Assembly (NCBI GenBank): GCA_035772785.1
Contig: JAOCPU010000027.1
Coordinates: 248,001-312,000 of the forward strand
DNA: 64,000 bases
Source: Phlebiopsis flavidoalba
Taxonomy: Eukaryota > Basidiomycota > Agaricomycetes > Polyporales > Phanerochaetaceae
Reading direction: 5' to 3'
Shown: in pieces, positions 12,177 to 24,035 of the stretch
How the letters are laid out: each line of letters begins with the position of its first letter
Position numbering within the stretch: position 1 is the first letter of the stretch
The notes under the pieces: generated by a model
Told to the model about the DNA's origin: nothing
The model's database searches: none
The model's input: the letters and a program-made list of their open reading frames with translations, nothing else
Program-made: the position numbers and the translations under genes

Positions 12177-14626
12177 TTAGGCGGGAACGACAAACTCGAT
12201 GGCGTCGAGCATGTCGCTAGTCTCACTCTGGACAAACGTCTCGCCCTCGCTGAAGACGGACATGCCGCTCATCACGCCGCGCACGCCGCGGTCCCATGCC
12301 GCGCTCGCTGCGATGGAGACCGCGTCCACGACCTGCATCGTACAACGTCGTGTATTCGTCTGTTGGTGCAGTCGGGGCGGTCGCAATGCGAACCTGTAAC
12401 GCAAATGCATGAGCAAACAGCCGCAATAGGCACAGTGGGATACCCAGGTCCAATGTATGCACTTGCACACGGCGCCACCACGGAAGAGGGAATAAGCAGT
12501 GACGTCAGAACCAGCATCGAGCTACACTGCAGACCAACCAAACCACAGATCTCCAAACACGGAAGAGACACGACACTCACTTTGTTCGATGCGCGGCGAC
12601 TCTGTCGCGCGTGCTCCCTGTCACGCTCCCGATGGACCATGACTGCATCCTTCGCGAACTCACCCGCCTCGCGCTCGCGCTCGCGTTGCACACAGCGGAT
12701 CGCGCGCGCCGCGGGTATGCGGCCGGTGCGGAGGTGGACCAGCGGCCTGCGGAGAGGGAACGACCACGAGGAAAAAACGAGGGCGTGGATCCAAGGGCTT
12801 TGGACTTTGTCGAACCGTGAGCGATCAGAGCGGTCGGATCGGCCTTTAGCCTTGTCCTTGCCCTTTGTGCGGACACGGTCTTTGGTCGAACGCGGTGGAG
12901 AGGGAGTTGTTGTCGAGGTCGGAGAGGAGTCGACAGAGGAAGACTTGACGGAAGACGCCTTGTCTCTGCCCCGATGGCGTTCCCGCTGCTTGCCTTTCTT
13001 CTTCTCCATCGCGATGTCGTCCTCTGAGGTCTCGTCAGTAGCCTTTATGCTCTGCGATGTCTCTTCGGGTACGGTTACCAATTCCTTCCTGGTGGGCTCG
13101 ATGATCCTCGCCTTTACCCCCTGAACCTCTCCCTGAGGCGCATCGACCGTACGCCCCTCGCCACCTTCCCTCATACGCGACGCTTCACCGGCCACCCGAG
13201 ACCTTTTCCATCCTACGCCAGCCTCACTCCCTGTCCCAACGGTGTGCGGAGCAATATGCGCAGGGTCTGCCATCCACGCGTTCGGGGTAGACCAACACAA
13301 CTCTGTAATACTTAGCTGAGATTGTGTGCGGTGCCTCGGGGTCTTGTCCATGGGTGACGGCGTCGCTGAGGCTCGTCCCGACGAGGTACTCGTGCGAGAG
13401 CTACGACCAGAGGATTGTGACGATATCTGTGGTTGTGACGATGTTTTGTGGAAGGAGAGGAGGTGAGGTAATCGGAGACGCCATTGGCGTAGCAGAGCCA
13501 GACAGCAGTGCTAGCGGATGCCGACGGTGAGGTGGTGGTGGCTACAGAAGGCGTAGGCGAAGGGGGCCCTGGTCGACTGTGCTCGACTCATAGGGGGAGT
13601 GGTCGGGGAAGGGGTATCCGTCGACAAAGTCGCTGCGCAGTCCAATGACCTGAAGGCGACTCGACAACTTTTCATCATCCGGCGCTCTGAGAATAGGAGG
13701 ATACGGACGTCGTACTCGAATGAGAGGATGAGCATTGGGAAAACAGGCTCGAGGAAGAGGTCGAGTCGGTCGAGGAGCCGGAGCCGGAGCCTGAACCAGA
13801 GCCAGAGCCTGAACCCGCGCGAGAGAGTCGCCGCTGCGTGAGGTTGGTTTGGGTTTCGGTACAGGATCAATGCTCGGGCCTCGTGGATGATGGATGGACC
13901 CTGTTGGATATGTCTGAACCTGAAGAGGGCAGACCGTATGCCAAGTGTGCTGGTAGTCCCAGATCGAGGAAGTGAGCACATTGGTGGGGTTAACAAAGAC
14001 GATCGGGGGGAAGCGGGGTGGGTCCATCGGGGTGGGGATGGGTGACGACAGGGGCGTAGATGTGTTGACCAGGCTGGAGGACTGATTTGCTGTGGCCTGC
14101 GATAAGGGGGACGAAACCAGCTGCGCGCATGTTGGAGGAAACGATGCAGCGCGCGTCGAGAGCACTCTGGAGTGTTGTGCTAATTGAGCAGGCGACAGAG
14201 AGGGCTTGCTCGCGTGCCGCTGGTGTGCTTGGTACGCTTTGGCGAGTCGGGCTGAATGAACTGGCTGGGAGGGGCCGTGTCTGCGGGCGGAGAGTGCAGA
14301 TGCTCATCGCTGGCGGGGTGGGGAAACGTTGTTGTGGAGCGTACGGATCGTGCGAGAAGACGTAAAGACGAAGGCGGTGCCAGGATTAGGGGCGGCATTA
14401 TTGGACGTGTTCGTCGCGGTCGTCGAGATGAGCGGACTGCTGCAGTCGTCAAGGCTGAGCTTCGGAGGCTGGGAGGTGACCTACGGGTCGGCTTGGACCT
14501 GGCGGGGCTCTTGGCGTTGACGCTCGTGTGAGACGAAGGGTGCGGGGACGTCTCGAGCGACGACGAGGCCAGGATTTGTGGGTTGGACATTAGATTTGGG
14601 CGACGACGAGCAGGGCTCTCTGTCAT
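12177..14626 (-). CDS. Unrecognised low-complexity protein gene, limits uncertain
   Basis: Long minus-strand frames run through this stretch in pieces. The candidate start at 14626 begins MTESPARRRPNLMSNPQ, and the peptide is rich in Ser, Pro, Arg and Thr. The middle has Pro-rich and Lys/Arg/Glu/Asp-rich blocks (KGKDKAKGRSDRSDR near 12850, REREREAGEFAKDAVMVHRE near 12650). The last exon-like piece reads QVVDAVSIAASAAWDRGVRG and ends LDAIEFVVPA with a stop at 12177. The charged and homopolymeric composition suggests an intrinsically disordered protein. I see no catalytic motif and cannot name it. Frame changes mean introns or indels, and this could be more than one gene. Confidence 0.4.
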
Positions 14627-15038
14627 GGTCAGAGGCAGGAGGATGTGGCCGAGCAAAGTGCACTTTTCACAAGTGACCCTTTGCGAGGAGCAGGGGCAGA
14701 TCGCGTCCATTCTTGCCGTTTGCGGCAGTATGGGACCAAGGGCGTTTGTCGAAAACAGGGCAAATGCAGGTCTCCGGGACCGCGGATGCCGTAGTGGATT
14801 ATTGATCGGGAGAGCGATCACTATTATCTTATCAGGCTGGTCCGCGGCTAAATGGAGGATGTAATTAATGGCTGGATACTGCCATTGACTGTGCTATCGC
14901 CAGGTGACTCTGCAGAGACTCGGACTGCATGCCTCTGGGACGTCTATCACGCCCTGCACCCCAATTGACCACGTCCCTGAGATTAGCCTGCTTATCTGGG
15001 CTGCCATCAGGTAATATATTCACACCTCGCCAGTTGCG

Positions 15039-15046
15039 TATAAAAG
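15039..15046 (+). promoter_or_regulatory. TATA box of the aldehyde dehydrogenase gene
   Basis: TATAAAAG lies 97 bases before the ATG at 15136, followed by a pyrimidine-rich leader with repeated CACACACAC just before the start. Position and context suit a fungal core promoter for a well-expressed gene. Confidence 0.65.
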
Positions 15047-15135
15047 CAAGCCATCATCGTCCTCGGCCCTCTCCAAACGTCTCTTTCCAACGCTTCACTC
15101 GCACACACACACACCCCAGCTTGCCGCCGTCGAAC

Positions 15136-18100
15136 ATGGCCTCCGTCGCAGAGATCAAAGTCGCCGCAACCGGCAAGGCGATCAAGGTGCAGACGGGCTT
15201 GTTCATCAACAACCAGTTTGTGCCCTCGGTGGATTCGAAGGAGACCATCGAGTTCGTGCATCCGCTCCCGACCAAGAACGCGCGATCGCTGACCCATGTT
15301 TGCTGCAGATGCTTCAACCCGTCGACAGAAGAGGTTCTGTGCACTCCGTTGTGGCAGGTGCGGCGCGATTCATTGCTCTCTCCGTGCGCAGGTGGTGTGC
15401 GGCACCGACAGCGCTCTTTCGCGAAGTCCTTCACGATCAAGCGGAGTCCTGTCCCAGTGCAGCTTCCCGCACCCTCCACACGGCATCCCCCATCGTGTCT
15501 GACGCATGTTTGCCAGGTTCGGAAAGGACATTGATATTGCTGTCGCGGCTGCGCGCGAGGCGTTCAACACGACCTGGGGCAAGAGACGTCTCTGGCTTCG
15601 AGCGGTCGCGGCTCCTGAACAAGCTTGCGGACTTGATGGAGCGAGATGCACAGAACTCGCAGAGCTTGAGTCGCTGAACAACGGCAAACCCGTACGCATC
15701 GCGAGGTGAGCGCAGTCCCGGCACCGACGTGCTGCATCCGTTCACACCGCGTTTTTTCGCAGGGATGCGGATATTGCTGACAGCATTGGCTGTCTTCGAT
15801 ACTACGCGGGTTGGGCAGACAAGATCGTGGGCCAGGTGCGTCCGTTACTTTCGGCTTCCAGAATCCATGTGGCGTCTTCCGCGCATGTGATTTTTCTCAA
15901 GGAGCTCGGCTGATGGCGTCCGTCCAGAGCATCGAAGTCGACAACAAGACCAAGGTCGCGTTCACGAGGCACGAGCCCATTGGTGTCTGTGGACAGATGT
16001 ACGACCGCATCGCCTCTTCTGGTTTGTGGCGCTGACCTTCCCGTAGCATCCCATGGAACTACCCAGTTCATCTCTATGTGGTGCGTAGCCGTCCTCCATC
16101 GGACACTCGTACGTTTGCTCAGTCATCCCCAGGGCCTGGAAGGTTGCCCCCGCACTCGCATGTGGCTGCACTATCGTCATGAAGCCGAGTGAATTTACTC
16201 CGCTGACAGCTCTCGTGAGTCCTTTGGTTCGATTCCGCCAGCTGTCATTCTTCTTTTTTCGCTATTGAGCATGTCGTCATGGCCCGTCGCCTGCCCTGCG
16301 CGAAAAGCCGTTGGTGTGTGAGACGCGTCTCAGGCGATCCCAATGGGTTTAATCTTTTTGGCCACCCCGTGTCAACCTCAGTCAGCACCGTGCTGCGCCC
16401 ATTATTTGCTCTGCGCACCCACATAAAACCGCCCCGCGATCGGAGTTTTATGTTTCTGCCGCGCAAAAGTACCTCTACTAGCACAGTCTGGCGATCAGGC
16501 ACTGGGCAAAGAAGTTTGACCGGTGTCTTGGAGGCATCGCTGTGCGCGCATCAACGGCGTTTGGCGCATACACAAAGATAGAGTGCATTCACTCTGCGTC
16601 GAGTGAATCGCTTGACGCAAATCTGCTCTATTTGGTTTCACAATTTCATCGTGTCCGTGTACATCTTGCGCCTTCTAGCCTGTTTTGTGGAACCCGCGCT
16701 ATCATTCTACTCTATCGGTTGACCTAGTGACTAACGCACCTCCTCCCAGAAACTCTCCGAGCTCGCTGTCGAGGCTGGGGTGCGTAGCCCCACTCAACGG
16801 ACTAACCCACGCTGACCTCTTCGGACCGACAGCATCCCACCGGGCGTCATCAACACGGTTGTTTCGCTGGGCTCCGTCGGCGGCGCGGCGCTCGCGTCGC
16901 ACAAGGGCGTCGACAAGGTCGCCTTCACCGGCAGCACTGTCACGGGCCGGAAGATCATGGCCGCGGCTGCGAACAGCAACCTGAAGAAGGTGTCCCTGGA
17001 GCTTGGCGGCAAGTCGCCCCAGCTGATCTTTGAGAGCGCGAACCTCGACGAAGGTGAGCCCGCCCGTGCCTCCGTGCTGTGTGCTGAGTCGAGGTGTGCT
17101 GACCGCGGCAATAGGCGGCGACGTGGGCCGCCATGGGCATCCTCTTCAACACGGGCCAGGACTGCTACTGTGTGCCGGCTCGCGGGTGTACGTCCAGGAC
17201 ACGATCTACGAGAAGTTTCATGCCGATCCTCGTCGAGAAGACCAAGGCGCTCTTTGTCGGCGACGGCTTTCGACGAGAAGTCGGGCTGCGGACCTCTGGT
17301 GAGGTCGCTCGTCCCTGCCGTTAGAGTGCACGGCGCATGCCGCCAGGCCGTACAGTGGAGCGCGCCGTAGCCGAGCGAGCACGCGCCGCCCTCGCCCTCG
17401 GCGGTCTTCGCTGCCCTCCCGACCTCCCCCCGACGCTCTCCCACGAGCTTTCACGGCGGGGCACGCTGCCCGTCGTCGCGAGGGCAAAGGGAGGGGCTTC
17501 TGGCTCCGGCCAAAACTCCCCAGACCGCCTTTATTCTGCATGGTGGCCCCCCTCTGCGCGCGTCTTACGGATGTGAATGGGGCCCAGTCGCTCGGAGCAG
17601 GAGCACGCTGCCCACTTCGTCTCGGCCCACGCGTACACGGTCGCTTTTCGCATCGATGATTCCCGCCTGCGCTGCGAGCCTTTGGGCGCGCGCAATAGGG
17701 GCCTCATCGTGACGTTGCGTGGGGCGAACCGCAGACTCTCGCGCCCGAACTTTAGGTGGGGTAGCGTGGTGTGCGCGGGCGTGCTCCTTCGAGCGGGCTG
17801 GGCGGTGCCCATGCCCGTGCCGCCGCCCCATCGTGCCATGCCCCCTCCGACACGTATCGCAGATGAGGAGTGGAGGCAGATGCGGTTACGGTGTCGCTGG
17901 ATTGTGGAACGGAGCGGGCGGGCGACGGTGGTGGCTAGCCGCGGCATTTGCTCTGCGCTGCACGCATTTGGGATATCTGCCGCTCAAGCACCGCCTGCGC
18001 TGACGCTAACACTGTTCATGGCTAGGTTTTCCAAAGGTCCAGTACGAAAGGTTTGGTCGTACATCGAGGGGCGGGCAAGCAGCAGGGCGCGAAGCTACTT

Positions 18101-19497
18101 TTTTTTTTTTTTGTTTCCTCGGAGGCGAGAAGCGGACCGGCAAAAAGGGCTTCTACATCGACCCACACGCGTGTGCGTGTTTTTTTTCGCATTATTCTCT
18201 GCCGCGCGTGGGCTAACAAATATCCACCCTGTAGTCTTCGCTGACGTTACCCCGACATGAAGATTGTGAGTATTACGCGCGGCCCTGGCACACAGCCCGT
18301 GGTTCACGGAAACTGATGCGGCACGAATGTGCCTCTGCGTTGCAGGTCCAGGAGACGAGATCTTACACGGCCCGTGCCTGTCGGTGGGCAAGTTCAGCAC
18401 ACGGAGCGGGGGGAGGAGGCCATCCCAGCTCGCGAACAACACCTCGTACGGTCTCGCCGCGGGCATGCAACTCTTAGTAGGCGTCTCTCCATATCCCCAG
18501 GCACCCGCCCCCAGCCCCGTTATCCCGATCTGCTCATGTGCGGTTATCCCCCGTCACCCAGTCGCCGTCCTGGGCCGCACCGCCCCAGGCAAACCTAAAC
18601 ACACAACGCTCGTCGCCCGTATGATAGGTGCGCACCGTGCAGGCTCGAGGGCTGGCTGGGCTTCTCCCATCAGGATCAGGTAGTTGACAGACTAAACTGA
18701 CTGGTATTGCCCACGGTTGTGCAGGATGAACGCTGGGCCAATGCATGCGCCGTGGTCCTCCGCGCTCGAGGCAGGCACGGTGCGTTCGCTTCTTTCTTGG
18801 CTCTTTTTTGCCCCGTCCGCCACCTGTCTTCGCCCATCATCGCCGGGTGGCCCTTCCCCCTGTCGCCCTACGCTGCGCTGCGCGGGGCCATCCTTCGTGG
18901 GCTTCGGAGCGCGTCCTTGGGCGTCTGGATATTGCCCTCGGCAGTCCGCTATGATCGCGCGTACATGACGCGTGTAAAGCCGCCTTCGCGCATTTTCGTC
19001 GATCATGATCCCCTTTCCATTTGTGATTGCTGTACAAGGTTCACGTCCAGGACGAGGCGCTGACGTGTGTATTTGCCCTCCCTTGAATGCCGTGGTTATT
19101 GTCTCTGTCTCTGCGGCTACAGGTCTGGATCAACCAGTACAACCTGCTCTACAACAACGTGCCCCTTTGGTGGCAAGAAGCAGAGTGGCATCGGTGATTC
19201 GTCTAGTTCCCGGTTCTCGTCTCAGCAGGCGGTCTGTCGATGTCTTTCACGTCAGAGACGCGGGAAAGGGAGCGGCGGGCGCGGAGTGTCAGAGTTGCCC
19301 TTCCAGCGGAGATTAAGGACCGATAGGTGCCCTGTCCTTGCCCCCGCAATAGCGCTTGTCTCTGCCGTTTTTTATTTTTTTTGTCGGGAGCGTTGCAGGC
19401 CCGCGAGCTGGGCAAGCTACGCTCTGGACGAGAGTACACATCGATCAAGGCGATTCAATGGAACTATGGCGTAGAAGCTCCAGCTGGCCGCCTGTAG
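15136..19497 (+). CDS. NAD(P)+-dependent aldehyde dehydrogenase, many exons, frame-disrupted
   Basis: Oxidises aldehydes to acids with NAD(P)+ (ALDH superfamily, class 1/2 type). The start is [17 protein letters not shown], then GLFINNQFV (about 15200), [22 protein letters not shown] (about 15530), [43 protein letters not shown] (about 15775), [17 protein letters not shown]-like coding near 16048, [13 protein letters not shown] (about 16180), [38 protein letters not shown] (about 16915), [10 protein letters not shown] with the general-base Glu (about 16996) and NTGQDC with the catalytic Cys at 17163-17165. After a long gap come KVQYERVWSYIEG (about 18035), [24 protein letters not shown] (about 18437), [14 protein letters not shown] (about 19120), KKQSGIG and [17 protein letters not shown] with TAG at 19495-19497. 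Catalytic residues are present. Frame breaks occur at 15586, about 17180-17280 and elsewhere. Confidence 0.93.
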
Positions 19498-22400
19498 AGC
19501 CCTCGAAGCGGGCGTTCCAGAGCGGCCGGGCACGGCCGACGTATCAGTCAGACAGCTCCGCCTCGCCGTCGTCTGTGCGTGCGGCACCTTCTCAGGTGGG
19601 AGCGTTTGCGACCAGAAAAAAAAGGAAGATGTGCAACTAGCTGTATCATATATGGGAGTATAAGTATTTTGTCTACTACGTAACACGATGGTGTACTTGT
19701 ACTGTCGTCAATCATCAACCCCCAATGTATCTTTTCGCTGGGGATGCCCTGGCTCGCTGGATCGACGACCGAGTGCCCGGTGATTTGTTCCATGCCTGCG
19801 CAAATGAGTGAATGTCGCTTATGGCCGCCTGCTGTTTACAGTACGCTGTCCGCGGCAGCAAACGTCGCGGCAGCGTGCCCGCGGCTTGTCATAGTACGGT
19901 CCGGAGGTGATGGTCATAGTGCGAGATTCAGCGTACACTGCGGGGTCGCGGCCGCATGGTGCATGCCCTGGCAACCGCTTTCTGCTTCCTCTGTGGCTGA
20001 TGCTCCCTGGTCGACTGCACAATGAAGCTCCCCGCGCCGTCGGTGGCCTCACTGGGTCCGCGCAGACAGACGAAGGATTCTACGCGGCGCGGGGGCCACG
20101 CTCCTTGCGGGAGCCGGCGGGCGGGTCCCACGCCGGCCCCGCTTCAGTGTACCCGGCTCGCTCCGCTGCGTAACAGGGCGCGGTCGAGGGCGAGAGATCA
20201 GGTTTGTACGAGCGCGAGTGCGTCGTCCTCTCGGGCAGCCACGGGGTGGGAAGGCTGTCGCTGCGTGGTGTGCTTCGCGGCATTAAGCCGTAAAGGGTGT
20301 TGTCGGATGCCCCGCAAGCCCGTCCTGCAAGCGGGTATGCTGAGCTCGCCGCGCGCCCACACGCGAGGGATCGCGTCACCGGGCGCTGCGTTGCGTGGGT
20401 GGGTGTAACGTGCGAGGTTCAGAAAATTCGTGTGCGTGCGAGGCGGTCAGGCCTGACGTCCTCAGGGGGGGGGGGGGGGGAGGGACGACGAGGGGCGTTC
20501 CGTTGGGGTGTTTGGTGGTGATCAGGTAGCGCTCCGTCCGTATACCGCAGTCAGTCCTTTTCTCTGTCAGGAGCCCACACTCCGCAGGGATTTCCGGGCC
20601 CCTGCGCATCGGGGAGCCCCCCCGTGGTGGCAGAATTGGTTGGGTGTGCGACCCACGACGGCGCGGAACGCGATGGCCGCGGGTCGGAATACGGAGGGCG
20701 GCACCTCGGGGCATCACGATGTCCCTACCGATGTCTCGGACGATGGGGTTCGGCAGGGTAGGAAGCCCTCAGCCACAAAGGTGCGCAGTGGTGCAACGCG
20801 CGTGCGACCCGTCTGGGGGTGGACCGCAAGGGTCGGCGGTCGTCCAGTGGACGCCCGACGCTCAGGCCGGCTCGAGAAACTGCCGACACATTGATAGTGG
20901 GGCGCGCACCAAGCCCAGAGCTGGGGTCCGCCGCCGCCGACGTCAGGCTCCGTGCGGGCTCGAGCTCGGCAAACGCACGCTGCTGAAGTCAAATATCCCC
21001 ATGGAAATGGGCCATGGCTTGATCTTGGGCTCGGGTTCGGCGGTATCGACGGAGGTTGAATTATGGGGACCCTCAGTTTACCGGTTGGGGCGACATAGGT
21101 GCTCCGCGAGGTTGCTGACCAAGCCAAGCAGGATCTACAAGTAGCAGCAGCTTTACCGTGTTGTTTCATGACTCAGACGACACGTACCCCACAGTCGACT
21201 GCCCTTCAGAGCACTGAAATTAATCACTGGAAATGACTGTGGCCTATTGGTGAGCACGTACGCATCTTTTTTTGGTAGGACTCACCTTGATCCGAACACA
21301 GTGACGATCCAGATTTCCGTGGCGCAACAGTTGCTGACTTGCCAGATCCTGTGCATACTAGGAGGTGATGTTTTGGTGAGGTTCTTTTTTCGTTCAGAGC
21401 GAGGAGAAGGTGCGGTCTTGAGAGCGTGGCACAATTCGTGCCACGATACTGCCGCCAAGAGAGACGGAGGATCTGGGCCCCTTTTCTCCGAGTGCGCGAC
21501 TTCATCAGCGGGTTAATCGGAGCTGAATCAGAGCTTTACGCTAGCATCGGGCGGCCTTTTATTTTCGTATCTGAACCGAGCCGGCGGCTTGGAGGGGGGT
21601 GTGTGGCAGACATTGTCCAGGGCCATCCTTTCAAGGAGCTTTTATTAGAGCGCGGTTTGCGGGGTCAACAGTCTGGCTCGGGCAGCCCGAAGACATGTAA
21701 TAGACCATCTGGCGAAGGGGACCAAGCCGTGGAACTGGACACTTCATCGTGCGAACGTCGAGTAAGCACTGCGAAAGGTGTTCGACGCAAAGTTCCCGAT
21801 AAAATCGCCTGCTTCGGTGTGCGAACTCGTCAGCCCTAGTCAATCGCAACGTTTGTACAAGGAATTCACCACGAAATCTTCTCAAAATTCTTATGCGGCA
21901 GACTAGAAAACCACGCTATTGGCACGTGTGAGCTTCAAAAGTTCAGCCAGCAAAGGCTGAATACAGCTTCAGCGAAGTCCGACGATTCTCCGCCAACACA
22001 CTGCCGTCCCAAGAAGGCAACGCTCGTTCGGTACTCTACGCCTTCAGACTCCGAGTGCACCTCGAGCTGCGATAATGTTGCCGCTCGCTACTGGAGCACG
22101 CCCAGAACATCCCCGCGAGAGCGATATTCTGTTGGGAGGGCTTCACATTGGCCCGATGGCGTGCGTGAATCACCTATCTGACGAACAAGGGCTCGCCGCC
22201 ACTAGTTGCTGCTTGCGCCGTCTGAGAGACAAGTAACGCAATTCAGAGGTTGAAAGGAAACAAATCAGAATGCGTAACTCCGTCCTGTCTCATGAGGACT
22301 GTGAGGAGAGGGGAGTCACGCTGCATGGCGCACGGTACAGGAGCTGTGGTAGCCTGCATCGCGCCATAAAACGTACGCAGCAGTCCCGAACACTTTGTGA

Positions 22401-22923
22401 CAGCGGCCGTCATTGCAGCGAGAGCATGGGTCCTGATACGGCTTTCAAGAGCGCGCCGTGCCAGCCTCAAACATGAAGAGGGAGGCGCCACACTCAGATA
22501 AAAGACCGCACCGTAGTTAAAATGGCGGAAGAAGCTGCCAGGCAAGGCTCGGCGTGGGGAGAAGGCGCGTGCAATAGAACTATACATTCATGTAATGGAA
22601 CGTAACTACTGGCTAATGACCTGGGGGCACCGACAATCAACAGATACAGAACAGTGGTAGATGAGACCTATAGGTTTTTTTTTTTCCACGGGTGGGCGAG
22701 GTCCGTGGAGGTAAATGGTAATGTGGGATAAAATAGTGCTAAAATCCATGAGTAGGGATCGGGGAGAACAATGTCCGAGAAAGTACATATAGACGGTACT
22801 AAGCGAATATGGAGCGCGCCGTGTATTATACAGCCGTCTCCTAGATGGCGTCATAAGCGGAAGTTCTGGCGATGCGTACAAAGTGGGACTTAACAGGATG
22901 TCCATGACGTGATTGGTGAACGA
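19498..22923. other. GC-rich stretch without a recognised gene
   Basis: I find no gene I can name. A run of 16 G lies at 20465-20480. An 8-base perfect inverted repeat with a 5-base loop sits at 21425-21445. A minus-strand frame of 114 codons at 22587-22243 is open but shows no domain. GC falls after about 21150, where the frames become short. Confidence 0.4.
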
Positions 22924-24035
22924 TCAGAGATCCGGTCCCATCGCCCTTGCGGCCCTAATACCCTGGGTTCCCACCATGTTGATCACTGTTCCGAGTGTAC
23001 GTCCTGCATGCGATAGGGAAAGAGTGAGCGGAGTGTCCGGTTCTCCACAGCCGCGCAGACGTACATCAGGGGCTCGCTGGGAAGGCGAAATATGCGCCTG
23101 GAATGTCGCTCTTCCATGGCGCATCCATGGCCGTCCACGCATAGCCGGTACATAGCGACGGGGGTCAGCTGTCCACTGCATGGGGCATCCCGGTCGGCCA
23201 CATAACCTATGTTGGGAAACGTGCCACAGGCCGCAGTACCCTGGGTGAAAAGGGATCTCGGCTGCACGAAACAGGGCCCTGACCATAGCTCTGGTAGCTT
23301 GTAGTCGGCTGATTGTAGGTCTTTTACCCCGACGTAAGCCCGAGACGCGCGGCCCTCGTTGGCGGCCGGAGCCCCCGCCAAAGAACTGTTGTCGGAACCT
23401 GCGCGGGCGGATGGGGATAATCCATAGCTTTGCGTTTTGCGCATTGTGCTCTGCCTCCTCGTATGCAAGTTGAATACCTCCGGGCAGAAGTAGTGTGCTT
23501 GATAATCAGGTTGCCCGTGTGTGCCATGATGTCGGTGACCGACGCGCTGGGTGGCCCTGGATGTAGGGCGACATTGGCTGGGGCATGAACTGGAGGCTGT
23601 CCAGCGTGCTGGACGGGGTCGAGGGGCTGCTGGATGACGCCTTTTGCTGACTACACGGGATGTACTCGCATTTGACGCCGCGCTTCTCGCAGCGTTCACA
23701 CTGCGGCGAGGCACCTGAGCACTTTTAGCAAAGATGACGCCAAACGTCGGTCAGGACCACCTCGGGCAACGCGACAGCCGACCGGCTCTCACCTTGACCT
23801 GCCGCCGGCGGCACTCTGTGCACGCAATCGGCGTCCTTTTGCTGCGGACGACGGGGGCCGCTGAGTGCTGGCCCTCGGGTGCCTGTGGGGATTTATTGGC
23901 TAAGGATCTGGTCAGAGACAAGTGCGGGGTAGGCCACACAAACGACTCACGGGCGCTGGAGGACCCGCTTGCGGCCATGCCCCTGGGCGGGCTGGGCGTG
24001 GCGCGCGAGCGGTCGCTGTGTTTGACGGGGCTCAT
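22924..24035 (-). CDS. Zn2Cys6 fungal transcription factor
   Basis: A DNA-binding regulator of the Gal4-type binuclear zinc cluster family, expected in the nucleus. From the ATG at 24035 the N-terminus is Ser/Pro-rich; a probable intron (gtgagt ... ccccacag) interrupts it. The cluster begins RSKRTPIACTECRRRQVK (about 23845-23793), is split by an intron at about 23722-23792 (GTGAGAGC ... AAAAG), and continues CSGASPQCERCEKRGVKCEY (23721-23662). All six cysteines are present: C..C, C, then C..C and C, with the usual spacing. After it come a Ser/Thr/Pro linker and FMPQPMSPYIQGHP. The region below about 23540 continues in alternating frames with plausible but unassigned peptide (GGIQLAYEEAEHNAQNAKLW). 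No fungal-specific middle domain is visible, so this may be a short factor. The 3' limit is approximate. Confidence 0.82.

Noticed and set aside
11597..12235. A 212-codon minus-strand frame
   Set aside because: Composition is rich in His, Tyr, Ser and Leu without pattern, and it overlaps other equally long frames. It reads like non-coding DNA with few stops.
12272..13351. A 359-codon minus-strand frame as a complete gene
   Set aside because: Its last third changes to an arginine/cysteine-rich composition, while another minus frame ending at 12177 looks more protein-like there. I treat it as part of a larger, spliced or broken gene.
17577..18260. A 227-codon plus-strand frame inside the aldehyde dehydrogenase gene
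   Set aside because: It runs into ALDH coding in a different frame and has no domain; it is better explained as intron sequence.
15136..19497. Treating the aldehyde dehydrogenase as a decayed pseudogene
   Set aside because: Catalytic Cys and Glu, cofactor motifs and splice sites are intact, and the same damage affects unrelated essential genes, so sequence error is more likely.
20200..20280. LSGSHGVGR, similar to the heme-peroxidase LSGAH..GR motif
   Set aside because: No upstream catalytic His/Arg block and no downstream peroxidase sequence are found in any frame.
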